From Phycisphaeraceae bacterium (lineage in GTDB: Bacteria; Planctomycetota; Phycisphaerae; Phycisphaerales; Phycisphaeraceae), in the NCBI GenBank assembly GCA_016763955.1, contig JAESSU010000020.1, positions 1-6,475 on the forward strand: 6,475 nt of DNA. Reading direction: 5' to 3'. Positions 1 through 5,625 of the stretch are shown here, piece by piece (position 1 is the stretch's first letter; each line of letters opens with the position of its first letter). The notes beneath the pieces are model-generated. The model searched no databases, had not been told where the DNA came from, and saw nothing but the letters and a program-made list of their open reading frames with translations. A program made the translations under genes and the position numbers.

Positions 1-552
1 AGTGATAATCGTCATCATCGAACGGCTCGTCCCCGGCCACATGGCAAAACATTGACCGATCCCAATGAGTAAGGCAATCTTCCAAGTGATATCATCAATA
101 CTAAAACGTTTGTCGTGATCTTTTCGCAGATGTTTGCCCAAGAGAACCATTGCCACGCCGCCAATGAGTAATGCCCCGACCACCGGCCATGGGCCATTGA
201 GATAGGTTTCGATTTTGTTATCAAGTAATGGGCCAAGCACTGCCGCAGGCACAAACGCAAGGATCAGATTCAGAGCAAGTTTCCGACCGGGGTTTCCAGT
301 GGTTGCGGGATCGACTTTGCCCACCAATCCTTTACACATCTGTAAAACACGCACTCGGTAGAGTCCGAGCACTGCTGCGATCGCGCCAATTTGGATCACA
401 ATGTTAAACGCATAAGTCGCATCCCATTTAACAGGATCATCCGAAAGGCCAAGAAGCCATGCTGTGAGAATTAAATGCCCCGTACTGCTCACTGGCAGAT
501 ACTCGGTGAGCCCTTCTACAATGCCTAAAATAATTGCCTGCCACCAGGTCAT
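1..552 (-). CDS. uppP: Undecaprenyl-diphosphatase (partial, N-terminal 184 codons)
   Basis: Integral membrane enzyme (UppP/BacA family) that dephosphorylates undecaprenyl pyrophosphate to the monophosphate carrier lipid used for peptidoglycan and other envelope polymers; overproduction gives bacitracin resistance. The reading frame is open from the ATG at 552-550 to the left edge. The N-terminus has the family signature GIVEGLTEYLPVSSTGH (residues 10-26, with Glu13, Glu17, Ser23 and His26). The second signature, WPGTSRSMMTI, lies at 172-182 with the catalytic-type Arg177. Hydrophobic segments lie between them, for example around residues 45-60 and 123-135. Many family members have Gly after SRS; this one has Met-Met, which I take as lineage variation. 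The family is about 270 residues long, so roughly a third is missing beyond the edge. An AGGAAA ribosome-binding site sits 5 bases before the ATG. The gene is transcribed divergently from metH. Identity is secure. Confidence 0.95.
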   Translation of the reverse strand, partial: MTWWQAIILGIVEGLTEYLPVSSTGHLILTAWLLGLSDDPVKWDATYAFNIVIQIGAIAAVLGLYRVRVLQMCKGLVGKVDPATTGNPGRKLALNLILAFVPAAVLGPLLDNKIETYLNGPWPVVGALLIGGVAMVLLGKHLRKDHDKRFSIDDITWKIALLIGIGQCFAMWPGTSRSMMTIIT

Positions 553-557
553 ATAAG

Positions 558-563
558 TTTCCT
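558..563 (-). promoter_or_regulatory. Ribosome-binding site of uppP
   Basis: Read on the minus strand, AGGAAA lies 5 bases upstream of the ATG at 552-550. It supports this start, which also begins the conserved N-terminus at the family's usual place. Confidence 0.6.
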
Positions 564-580
564 GTTACGGATTGGTTTGC

Positions 581-609
581 GTTATACCCCTCGTCAACGA
601 ACTTGTCCT
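581..609 (-). promoter_or_regulatory. Candidate uppP promoter, using the end of the repeat element
   Basis: On the minus strand AGGACA (609-604) and TATAAC (586-581) are separated by 17 bases. This fits a sigma-70-type promoter with 4/6 and 5/6 matches to the consensus hexamers. Transcription would start near 574, giving a leader of about 22 bases that contains the ribosome-binding site. The -10 box is formed by the left terminal repeat of the element at 584-686, and the -35 falls in a block shared with the second copy. Inferred by eye only. Confidence 0.35.
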
Positions 610-686
610 GTCGCTTTTGTATGTGGCGACTTGCTTTAGGAATCCAAAACGTCATTGACGCGGTCAAAATAATACTCGAGGGGTCT
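584..686 (+). repeat. Intergenic element copy 1, with inverted ends and internal hairpins
   Basis: First of two related elements in this window (the other is at 4465-4590). The ends pair perfectly over 8 bases: ACCCCTCG at 586-593 with CGAGGGGT at 677-684. Blocks shared with copy 2 in the same order are TTGTCCTG (603-610), GCTTTAGG (633-640), ACGCGGTCAAAAT (658-670) and GAGGGGT (678-684). Internal hairpins are GTCGC/GCGAC around 610-630; TTT-A-GG / CC-AAA with loop AAT at 635-648; and CGTC-ATT-GACG at 650-660. In copy 2 the second and third hairpins have different loops but keep their stems, including a T-A to T-G change, which argues for a folded RNA or DNA. There is no protein-coding content of transposase type. 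It could be a MITE/REP-like repeat or a cis-acting RNA; it matches no riboswitch class I know. Confidence 0.6.
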
Positions 687-689
687 AAA

Positions 690-824
690 ATGCCAGACTA
701 TAAGATTAGCAGGTATGTGGATTTGTTGCATCGACGTATGCACCGTTGCGGGCGTTACTTTTTGAGTGACAATAATTTTGCCGGCGGCTTAGGGGACTTT
801 TTTACGTTGCTAGTAGGCAAATAA
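690..824 (+). CDS. Possible 44-residue small protein or leader ORF upstream of metH
   Basis: An ATG at 690 is preceded 6 bases earlier by GAGGGG (678-683), the right terminal repeat of element copy 1, which would act as a ribosome-binding site. The frame runs 44 codons to TAA at 822-824 and is rich in basic and aromatic residues (His-Arg-Arg, Cys-Gly-Arg-Tyr, Gly-Asp-Phe-Phe) with no recognisable motif. The same frame is open further upstream to an ATG at 534, but that extension crosses uppP on the other strand and is not credible. It may be a real small protein, a translated leader affecting metH 70 bases downstream, or a chance ORF. I cannot separate these from sequence alone. Confidence 0.2.
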   Translation: MPDYKISRYVDLLHRRMHRCGRYFLSDNNFAGGLGDFFTLLVGK

Positions 825-837
825 GGCCAATAAAAGC

Positions 838-843
838 TATGAT
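838..843 (+). promoter_or_regulatory. Candidate metH -10 box
   Basis: TATGAT lies 50 bases before the metH ATG and matches the sigma-70 -10 consensus at 5 of 6 positions. The expected -35 window (about 815-822) has no good hexamer; TTGCTA at 807-812 is too far away with a 25-base spacer. Weak evidence. Confidence 0.2.
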
Positions 844-893
844 ACGCTGCTGCATTTAGTTGCCCGTAATCTCTTTGAAAGTTGACATCACAC

Positions 894-3800
894 ATGAGCT
901 TGTTTGTTGAACAATTAAAAAAACGTGTCCTGTTTCTCGATGGTGCCATGGGAACCTCCATTCACAAGTTGGATTTGGACTTGGATCGTGACTATCTAGG
1001 CAAAGAAAATTGCACAGAAGTGCTCGTGCTTACTTGCCCCGATGCGATTCAGAAAATCCATGAAGAGTTCTTGGAAATGGGCTGTGATGCTGTGGAAACC
1101 GACAGCTTTGGTTCTAATAAATTAGTCCTTGCAGAATTCGATCTCACCGATCAAACGCATGAACTAAGCAAGGTCGCCGCTCAAGTGGCTCGCAAAGCTT
1201 GTGACAAATACAGCACGCCTGATAAACCTCGTTTTGTCGTGGGCTCTGTGGGGCCAGGGACTAGGCTTATCACCCTTGGCAACACCGACTGGGACACGAT
1301 GCTCGACTCTTATCTTGAGCAGTTCCTTGGGCTCATTGACGGGGGGTGTGATGCCCTTCTTATTGAAACATCACAAGACCTCTTGCAAGTTAAGTGTGCG
1401 ATCAATGCAGCACTTGATGCCCTTACGCAACGCGGGCTTAAACCTGCAACCATGGATCAAGAGGGAGACATTCCCATCATGGTGCAAGTCACCATTGAAA
1501 CCACTGGCAGGATGCTTTTGGGGACGGAAATTTCTGCCGTTTGCGCAGCACTGCAACACTATCCCATTTTGAGCGTTGGCATGAACTGTGCCACCGGCCC
1601 AACCGAAATGTCCCAGTACGTTACATGGTTAGGTAAGCATTGGCCCAAAGCCATTAGCATCCTGCCCAATGCCGGTTTGCCCGCTTTGGTTAAAGGTGAA
1701 ACCGTCTATCCATTGCAGCCTGTACCATTTGCTAATGCCGTTAAAAAATTCGTCACCGAGCATGGGGTGAACATCATCGGCGGTTGCTGTGGGACAACGC
1801 CTGAACATCTTAAAGCGGTGGTCGATCTGATCGGTAATCAGCCTCCCGTAGCAGTTGCCAAAGAGATCCCCCCCTCAAGTTGCACAAGCCTTTATTCGGC
1901 TACTGAGTACAAACAAGATGCTTCAATACTCAATATTGGTGAACGGACTAATGCTTCGGGTTCTCGCATGTTTAAGAGACTGCTCGAAGAAGAAGACTGG
2001 GATGAAATGATCTCGCTGGCTCGTGAGCAGATGCGTGAAGGTTCGCATGTTATTGATGTGAATGTGGATTATGCAGGACGCGATAATGCCAAGGACATGT
2101 CCCAACTTGTGAGCCAACTTGTCCAACAGGTCAACGCGCCTTTGATGCTCGACTCAACTCAGCCAGCGACCATTGAAGCAGGGCTTAAACATTCTGGCGG
2201 TAAGTGTCTAATCAACTCTGCAAACCTTGAAGACGGTGAAGAAAAATTCGCACAAATGTGCAACATGGCCAAACGCTACAACGCAGGTCTAGTGCTAGGC
2301 ACCATCGATGAAGACCCCCAAGAAGCGATGGCTCGCACAGCTGATCGCAAGCTCGAAATTGCATCACGGATGTTCAAACTGGCAACCGAAAAACACGGCT
2401 TAGCTGCTGGCGATCTGATGTTCGACCCCTTGGTTTTGCCCATCTCAACGGGCATGGAAAAAGACCGTCGCTCAGGCTTAGAGACCATCGAAGGTACGCG
2501 ACGGATTGCTAAAGCATTCCCCGATTGTCAGATCACTTGCGGCTTGTCGAATATTAGTTTTGGACTTAAGACCGCTGCACGTCAGGTGCTTAACAGTGTC
2601 TTTCTTTATGAACTGACACAAGCAGGGATGTCCAGCGCGATTGTGCATTCATCTAAAATTCTGCCTAAGCCCCGCATCGACCAAAAACTCTGGGATGCTG
2701 CGTTGGAATTGGTCTATGACCGCAAAGCTTCATCACCTGTGACGCTTAGTGATGGCTCAACGACCATCGAGCCGTTGCAAATTTTTATCGACATGTTCCC
2801 CGATGATGCGACGACTCAGTCCATGAAGCAGGACATTTCGAAACTGCCCTTAGAAGAACGTTTGCAAAAGCATATTATTGATGGCGAAAAACGAGACATT
2901 GTTCAAACGCTTGATGAAGCTCGTGAAAAATATGCGCCTCTGATCATCATCAATGAACACTTACTTGCAGGCATGAAAATTGTTGGCGAACTGTTTGGTG
3001 CGGGCCAAATGCAACTCCCATTTGTACTCCAATCTGCCGAAGTGATGAAAATGGCGGTCGCACATCTTGAACAGTTCATGGAAAAAAAAGATGGCCAAAC
3101 CAAAGGCTCAATCGTCCTGGCAACCGTCAAAGGTGATGTACATGACATTGGCAAGAACCTTGTGGACATCATTCTCACCAACAACGGCTACACCGTCTAC
3201 AACATGGGGATCAAACAACCCATTGATGCCATCGTCGCCAAATGGAAAGAAACCAAAGCAGATGCCATCGGCTTGTCAGGCTTGCTCGTTAAGTCCGTGA
3301 ACATCATGGAAGACAACCTCAAGGAACTCGTGTCCCAAGGCATCAGTGTTCCCATATTACTCGGCGGGGCAGCACTCTCACGCCATTACTGTGACAGCCA
3401 CCTACGCAAGGTATATCAAGGTTCCGAAACTTCCGAGGGCGGAGCTTCCCGGGGGCGGGGGCGGACTTATCATGGTAAGGATGCTTTTGAAGGTTTGCGG
3501 ATTATGGATCATTTAGCTGCGGGTCAGCTTGATGATCTTGAAACTGAAATTGATGTCCGACTCGCAAGACGTGCAGTCACAGATGCCAAAGTGAAAGCTG
3601 CAAAAGATAAAAAAGCAGCAGAAGCAAGCACGATTGTTTTGCCTGACAAATCAAGTGTTGCAACTGACACGCCGATCCCCCAAGTTCCCTTTTTTGGCAG
3701 TCGTGTGATCGAAGACATCAAGCTTGATGAAATCTATCATTTTGTAAACCGCATCACACTGTATCGTGGTCAATGGCAATTCAAAAAAGGCAAACTTTCA

Positions 3801-4469
3801 GACGCAGATTATCAAGCATTGATTGAAGATCAGGTTGATCCGATTTTCGACCGCTTAGCGAAAGAGTGCAAAGAGCAAAGCATTTTAGAGCCCAAGGTGG
3901 TTTACGGTTATTTCCCTTGCCAATCAGATGGCGATGATCTAATCGTCTTTGATGCGGATGATCACGATAAGGAAATTAGTCGCTTTAGCTTCCCAAGGCA
4001 AGAGACGAAAAAACGCCAGTGTATTAGTGACTTTTTCCGCAGCGTAGACAGTGGCCCAAAAGATGTCATCGGCTTGTCCTGCGTCACCATGGGCAGCAAA
4101 GCCTCTGCTGCATCACAAAAACTTTTCGAAGCCAACGAGTACAAAGAGTATTTGTATTTGCATGGCTTTGGTGTGGAATGCGCAGAAGGCCTTGCAGAAC
4201 TTTGGCATAAACGCATGCGTCAAGAAATGGGAATCGGTGATGGCGATTCTCCTAAAATCCGCGAACTCTTCACACAGAAATATACGGGCAGTCGTTATAG
4301 CTTTGGTTACCCCGCTTGCCCGCAGATGAGTGATCAAGACAAACTCTTCGCACTGATCGACCCCTCACGCATCGGCTGCACTTTGACAGAAAACTGGCAG
4401 ATCGACCCCGAACAATCCACCAGCGCGATCATCGTCCATCACCCCGAAGCAAAGTATTTTAATGTATAA
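894..4469 (+). CDS. metH: Cobalamin-dependent methionine synthase
   Basis: Cytoplasmic enzyme that transfers a methyl group from 5-methyltetrahydrofolate through cobalamin to homocysteine, giving methionine and tetrahydrofolate. The protein has 1191 residues (E. coli MetH has 1227) and all modules in order. The homocysteine domain (about 1-320) has LDGAMGT at 15-21 and zinc-ligand cysteines 232 (GMNCATGP), 298 and 299 (GGCCGTTPEH). The pterin domain (about 343-600) has NIGERTN at 347-353 and GLSNISF at 550-556. The cobalamin cap spans about 650-735. The B12 domain (from about 738) has GDVHDIGKN with axial His750, Ser795 and Gly824-Gly825. After a charged linker, the AdoMet reactivation domain carries R1134xxxGYPACP. 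The chosen ATG at 894 puts the N-terminus in the family position; a TTG at 882 would add four residues. No strong ribosome-binding site is visible (GAAAG at 877-881). An odd Gly/Ser/Arg-rich insert lies at residues 844-856. Identity is certain. Confidence 0.98.
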   Translation: MSLFVEQLKKRVLFLDGAMGTSIHKLDLDLDRDYLGKENCTEVLVLTCPDAIQKIHEEFLEMGCDAVETDSFGSNKLVLAEFDLTDQTHELSKVAAQVARKACDKYSTPDKPRFVVGSVGPGTRLITLGNTDWDTMLDSYLEQFLGLIDGGCDALLIETSQDLLQVKCAINAALDALTQRGLKPATMDQEGDIPIMVQVTIETTGRMLLGTEISAVCAALQHYPILSVGMNCATGPTEMSQYVTWLGKHWPKAISILPNAGLPALVKGETVYPLQPVPFANAVKKFVTEHGVNIIGGCCGTTPEHLKAVVDLIGNQPPVAVAKEIPPSSCTSLYSATEYKQDASILNIGERTNASGSRMFKRLLEEEDWDEMISLAREQMREGSHVIDVNVDYAGRDNAKDMSQLVSQLVQQVNAPLMLDSTQPATIEAGLKHSGGKCLINSANLEDGEEKFAQMCNMAKRYNAGLVLGTIDEDPQEAMARTADRKLEIASRMFKLATEKHGLAAGDLMFDPLVLPISTGMEKDRRSGLETIEGTRRIAKAFPDCQITCGLSNISFGLKTAARQVLNSVFLYELTQAGMSSAIVHSSKILPKPRIDQKLWDAALELVYDRKASSPVTLSDGSTTIEPLQIFIDMFPDDATTQSMKQDISKLPLEERLQKHIIDGEKRDIVQTLDEAREKYAPLIIINEHLLAGMKIVGELFGAGQMQLPFVLQSAEVMKMAVAHLEQFMEKKDGQTKGSIVLATVKGDVHDIGKNLVDIILTNNGYTVYNMGIKQPIDAIVAKWKETKADAIGLSGLLVKSVNIMEDNLKELVSQGISVPILLGGAALSRHYCDSHLRKVYQGSETSEGGASRGRGRTYHGKDAFEGLRIMDHLAAGQLDDLETEIDVRLARRAVTDAKVKAAKDKKAAEASTIVLPDKSSVATDTPIPQVPFFGSRVIEDIKLDEIYHFVNRITLYRGQWQFKKGKLSDADYQALIEDQVDPIFDRLAKECKEQSILEPKVVYGYFPCQSDGDDLIVFDADDHDKEISRFSFPRQETKKRQCISDFFRSVDSGPKDVIGLSCVTMGSKASAASQKLFEANEYKEYLYLHGFGVECAEGLAELWHKRMRQEMGIGDGDSPKIRELFTQKYTGSRYSFGYPACPQMSDQDKLFALIDPSRIGCTLTENWQIDPEQSTSAIIVHHPEAKYFNV
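3420..3467 (+). repeat. G+C-rich in-frame insertion within metH
   Basis: In this 48-base stretch 35 bases are G or C, far above the surrounding gene. It encodes GSETSEGGASRGRGRT (residues 843-858), between HLRKVYQ and YHGKDAFEGL. From my knowledge of related MetH proteins, the expected sequence runs nearly directly from VYxG to an aromatic-x-GKDAFEGL segment, so about 13 residues (39 bases, roughly 3423-3461) appear inserted without breaking the frame. It contains an imperfect tandem of about 15 bases: AACTTCCGAGGGCGG (3428-3442), then AGCTTCCCGGGGGCGG (3443-3458), then a partial GGGCGGACTT. The arginine and glycine codons here (CGG, GGG) differ from the CGT/CGC and GGT/GGC common elsewhere in the gene. 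Confidence 0.6.
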
Positions 4470-4590
4470 CCCCCCCCGGAAGTTTCCCACTCGTCCCCTT
4501 GTCCTGTTGCTTGTGTTTCCTGTCCTTGACATGTTGCTTTAGGCCTCCGAAGCGTTTTTTACGCGGTCAAAATCATATCTGAGGGGTATA
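4465..4590 (+). repeat. Intergenic element copy 2, overlapping the metH stop codon
   Basis: Related to the element at 584-686 and in the same orientation. The ends pair as TATA-(A)-CCCC (4465-4473) with GGGGTATA (4583-4590), 8 pairs with one bulged A. The left arm contains the metH TAA (4467-4469). Shared blocks are TTGTCCTG (4499-4506), GCTTTAGG (4536-4543), ACGCGGTCAAAAT (4561-4573) and GAGGGGT (4581-4587). Hairpins are TGTC-CTT-GACA near 4521-4531, the GCTTTAGG stem at 4536-4553, and GCGT/ACGC at 4552-4564. Compared with copy 1 it has extra sequence near the left end, including an eight-C run (4470-4477) followed by GGAAGTTTCCC. That extra patch resembles the inverse of the G+C-rich metH insertion. 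No protein is encoded in it. Confidence 0.6.
4536..4560 (+). terminator. Probable intrinsic terminator of metH
   Basis: GCTTTAGG and CCGAAGC (4536-4543 and 4547-4553) form a stem of seven pairs (one a T-G wobble) with one bulged A and a three-base loop. Six T residues follow after one G (4555-4560). It lies 67 bases past the metH stop, inside element copy 2. The equivalent stem in copy 1 (633-650) lacks the T run, so terminator function would be specific to this copy. Confidence 0.6.
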
Positions 4591-4669
4591 TTTCGTGGAT
4601 ATGAAGTTTGGTTTCAACAGTTGGCCTGCAAAAAAATAAGCATGTGAGATGACGAGACACATTTGACGG

Positions 4670-4698
4670 TTGTTCATTTGCTTGTCGCGCGGTATCTT
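4670..4698 (+). promoter_or_regulatory. Candidate trpA promoter giving a near-leaderless transcript
   Basis: TTGTTC (4670-4675) and TATCTT (4693-4698) are 17 bases apart, each a partial match to sigma-70 hexamers. The -10 box ends only 7 bases before the trpA ATG, so transcription would begin at or next to the start codon. This fits the lack of any ribosome-binding site there. An alternative -35, TTGACG at 4663-4668, is a better hexamer but leaves a 24-base spacer. Confidence 0.3.
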
Positions 4699-4705
4699 TT
4701 GATTA

Positions 4706-5533
4706 ATGAACCGCATAGATCAAATTTTTAAAAACCATGCTCAGCAGGGGACCAAGGCGTTAATGCCTTACCTGACGATGGGCGATCCTGATATTCAAAC
4801 CTCTGGCAGACTGCTACTCGCGGCTCAAAATGCAGGCGCAAGCATCTGTGAGCTGGGCATACCGTTCTCTGACCCCATTGCAGATGGCCCGGTGATTCAA
4901 GCGTCCATGACCTGGGCGCTGGAGCATGGCGTTCGACCTGTCCATGTCTTGGAAATGGTGGCACAGCAGCGAAGTAAACTCGACATTGGCCTCGTTGCTA
5001 TGGTCAGTTACTCGATTGTGCATAAGCTCGGTGATGAAGCGTTTATCAAGGATGCGATTGATGCGGGCATTGATGGCTTTATTTTCCCGGACTTGTCATT
5101 AGAAGAATCAGCGAAAACCCGTGACCTTGTGGCTAAGCATGGGGGGATTTTGAGCTTTTTGATTGCGCCCACCACGCCTGACAAGCGAGCAAAAGAAATT
5201 GCTCAAGCTTGCACAGGCTTTATTTACTTGCTTGCTAGAGCGGGTGTTACTGGCGAGCAGTCCGAGTTGCCCCCAGATTTAAGCCCACGAGTTGAGCGCA
5301 TGCAAAAAATTTCTGACCTTCCTATTACAGTTGGGTTCGGGGTGTCGACCGATAGTCATGTTAGGCAAGTGGTATCCGTTGCCGACGCGGCGGTCGTGGG
5401 ATCGGCGATTGTTCGGCGTATTACCGAGGCTCGTGAACAAGGGACAGATCATGTCGTTGAAACGACGCAAGCATTTATTGGTGATCTGGCACGAGGCTTA
5501 ACTAAGGCGACTGTCTCTGCTTCGGGGCGTTAG
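4706..5533 (+). CDS. trpA: Tryptophan synthase alpha chain
   Basis: The alpha subunit of tryptophan synthase cleaves indole-3-glycerol phosphate to indole and glyceraldehyde-3-phosphate, passing indole to TrpB; it acts in the cytoplasm as an alpha-beta complex. The product is 275 residues, a normal family length, with a TIM-barrel pattern. The first catalytic signature, CELGIPFSDPIADGP, gives Glu49 and Asp60, the same numbers as the catalytic pair in E. coli TrpA. Further family segments are FIFPDLSLEES (125-135), YLLARAGVTG (174-183), VGFGVST (209-215) and VVGSAIV (230-236), the last two forming the phosphate-binding loops. The stretch after VTG (EQSELPPDL) is the mobile loop region. trpB is not adjacent, so trpA stands alone here and must be coordinated with trpB from elsewhere. 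There is no ribosome-binding site before the ATG. Identity is secure. Confidence 0.97.
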   Translation: MNRIDQIFKNHAQQGTKALMPYLTMGDPDIQTSGRLLLAAQNAGASICELGIPFSDPIADGPVIQASMTWALEHGVRPVHVLEMVAQQRSKLDIGLVAMVSYSIVHKLGDEAFIKDAIDAGIDGFIFPDLSLEESAKTRDLVAKHGGILSFLIAPTTPDKRAKEIAQACTGFIYLLARAGVTGEQSELPPDLSPRVERMQKISDLPITVGFGVSTDSHVRQVVSVADAAVVGSAIVRRITEAREQGTDHVVETTQAFIGDLARGLTKATVSASGR

Positions 5534-5537
5534 AGAA

Positions 5538-5558
5538 GCTCGATGTGCTTAATTGAGC
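5538..5558 (+). other. Hairpin just after trpA
   Basis: GCTCGAT (5538-5544) pairs with ATTGAGC (5552-5558), seven pairs including one G-T wobble, around a seven-base loop. It begins 5 bases after the trpA stop. No T run follows, so it is not a convincing intrinsic terminator; it may protect the 3' end of the mRNA or attenuate read-through into the next genes. Confidence 0.35.
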
Positions 5559-5560
5559 AA

Positions 5561-5625
5561 GGTTGAATTGCCCGCGGTAAAGATGGGATGAGTCCGGTGT
5601 AACAGCCGGTAGTGAAGGGCTGACG
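5561..5625 (+). promoter_or_regulatory. Leader of the membrane-protein gene, with a partial B12-box-like pattern
   Basis: The leader contains, in order, GGT, GCCCGCGG, AAAG, GGGA, then CCGGTGTAACAGCCGG (5594-5609, a four-pair hairpin). This order and spacing resemble the 5' half of the cobalamin riboswitch core (AAAGGGAA, then CCGGTG, A, CCGG). The 3' half of that core (a CCCGC-ACTGT segment) is absent, and the start codon follows within 17 bases, leaving no room for the usual downstream loop. GAAGGG at 5614-5619 is the likely ribosome-binding site, 6 bases before the ATG. It is probably a plain leader with a chance or decayed resemblance. Confidence 0.25.

Larger units (their letters stand above)
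553..893. other. Divergent uppP-metH intergenic region (341 bases)
   Basis: The gap holds the uppP leader and promoter, element copy 1 (584-686), a 44-codon small ORF (690-824) and the metH leader. A short dyad, TGCAT-N6-ATGCA, sits at 727-742 and could be an operator or a weak hairpin. GTTAC and GTGAC, separated by seven bases rich in T, could form a weaker stem near 755-771. Close to metH, TATGAT at 838-843 is a fair -10 box, but no good -35 is found 16-18 bases before it. I looked for SAM, SAH and cobalamin riboswitch cores, which would make sense before metH, and saw none. Confidence 0.5.
4470..4705. other. metH-trpA intergenic region (236 bases)
   Basis: The left half is element copy 2 with the metH terminator. 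To its right, a 14-codon ORF (GTG 4595, or 12 codons from ATG 4601, stop 4637-4639) contains a single Trp codon and has GAGGGG 8 bases before the GTG. Then comes a dyad, ATGTG (4642-4646) and CACAT (4658-4662), with an 11-base loop, which could be an operator or a weak hairpin. A promoter-like pair follows just before trpA. With one Trp codon and no terminator/antiterminator pair visible, classical trp attenuation is not supported. Confidence 0.45.

Noticed and set aside
534..824. A 96-codon plus-strand ORF starting over the uppP start region
   Set aside because: Its first half is antisense to uppP and runs through the hairpin element. Only the internal ATG at 690 has a plausible ribosome-binding site, so only the shorter form is listed, at low confidence.
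687..893. A SAM, SAH or cobalamin riboswitch controlling metH
   Set aside because: These would be logical before metH, but I found none of the conserved core blocks or long paired regions of these classes in the leader.
882..893. TTG at 882 as the metH start
   Set aside because: It would add only four residues, has no ribosome-binding site, and an ATG at 894 gives the usual family N-terminus.
3411..3480. A frameshift or sequencing error in metH at the G-rich stretch
   Set aside because: The family-specific sequence resumes in the same frame on both sides, and the segment lacks stops. An in-frame insertion explains it better than a pair of compensating errors.
1340..4337. Several 60-120-codon ORFs in other frames inside metH
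   Set aside because: They are shadows of a well-conserved gene, without ribosome-binding sites or protein-family features.
4595..4639. A trp-type attenuator leader peptide before trpA
   Set aside because: There is only one Trp codon, and no mutually exclusive terminator/antiterminator hairpins lie between this ORF and trpA. The only good terminator (4536-4560) is upstream of it.
5585..5619. A hammerhead ribozyme, suggested by GGATGAGTCC and a later GTGAAG
   Set aside because: The invariant CUGAUGA core and GAAA segment are not both present, and the intervening CCGG hairpin does not join them as stem II.
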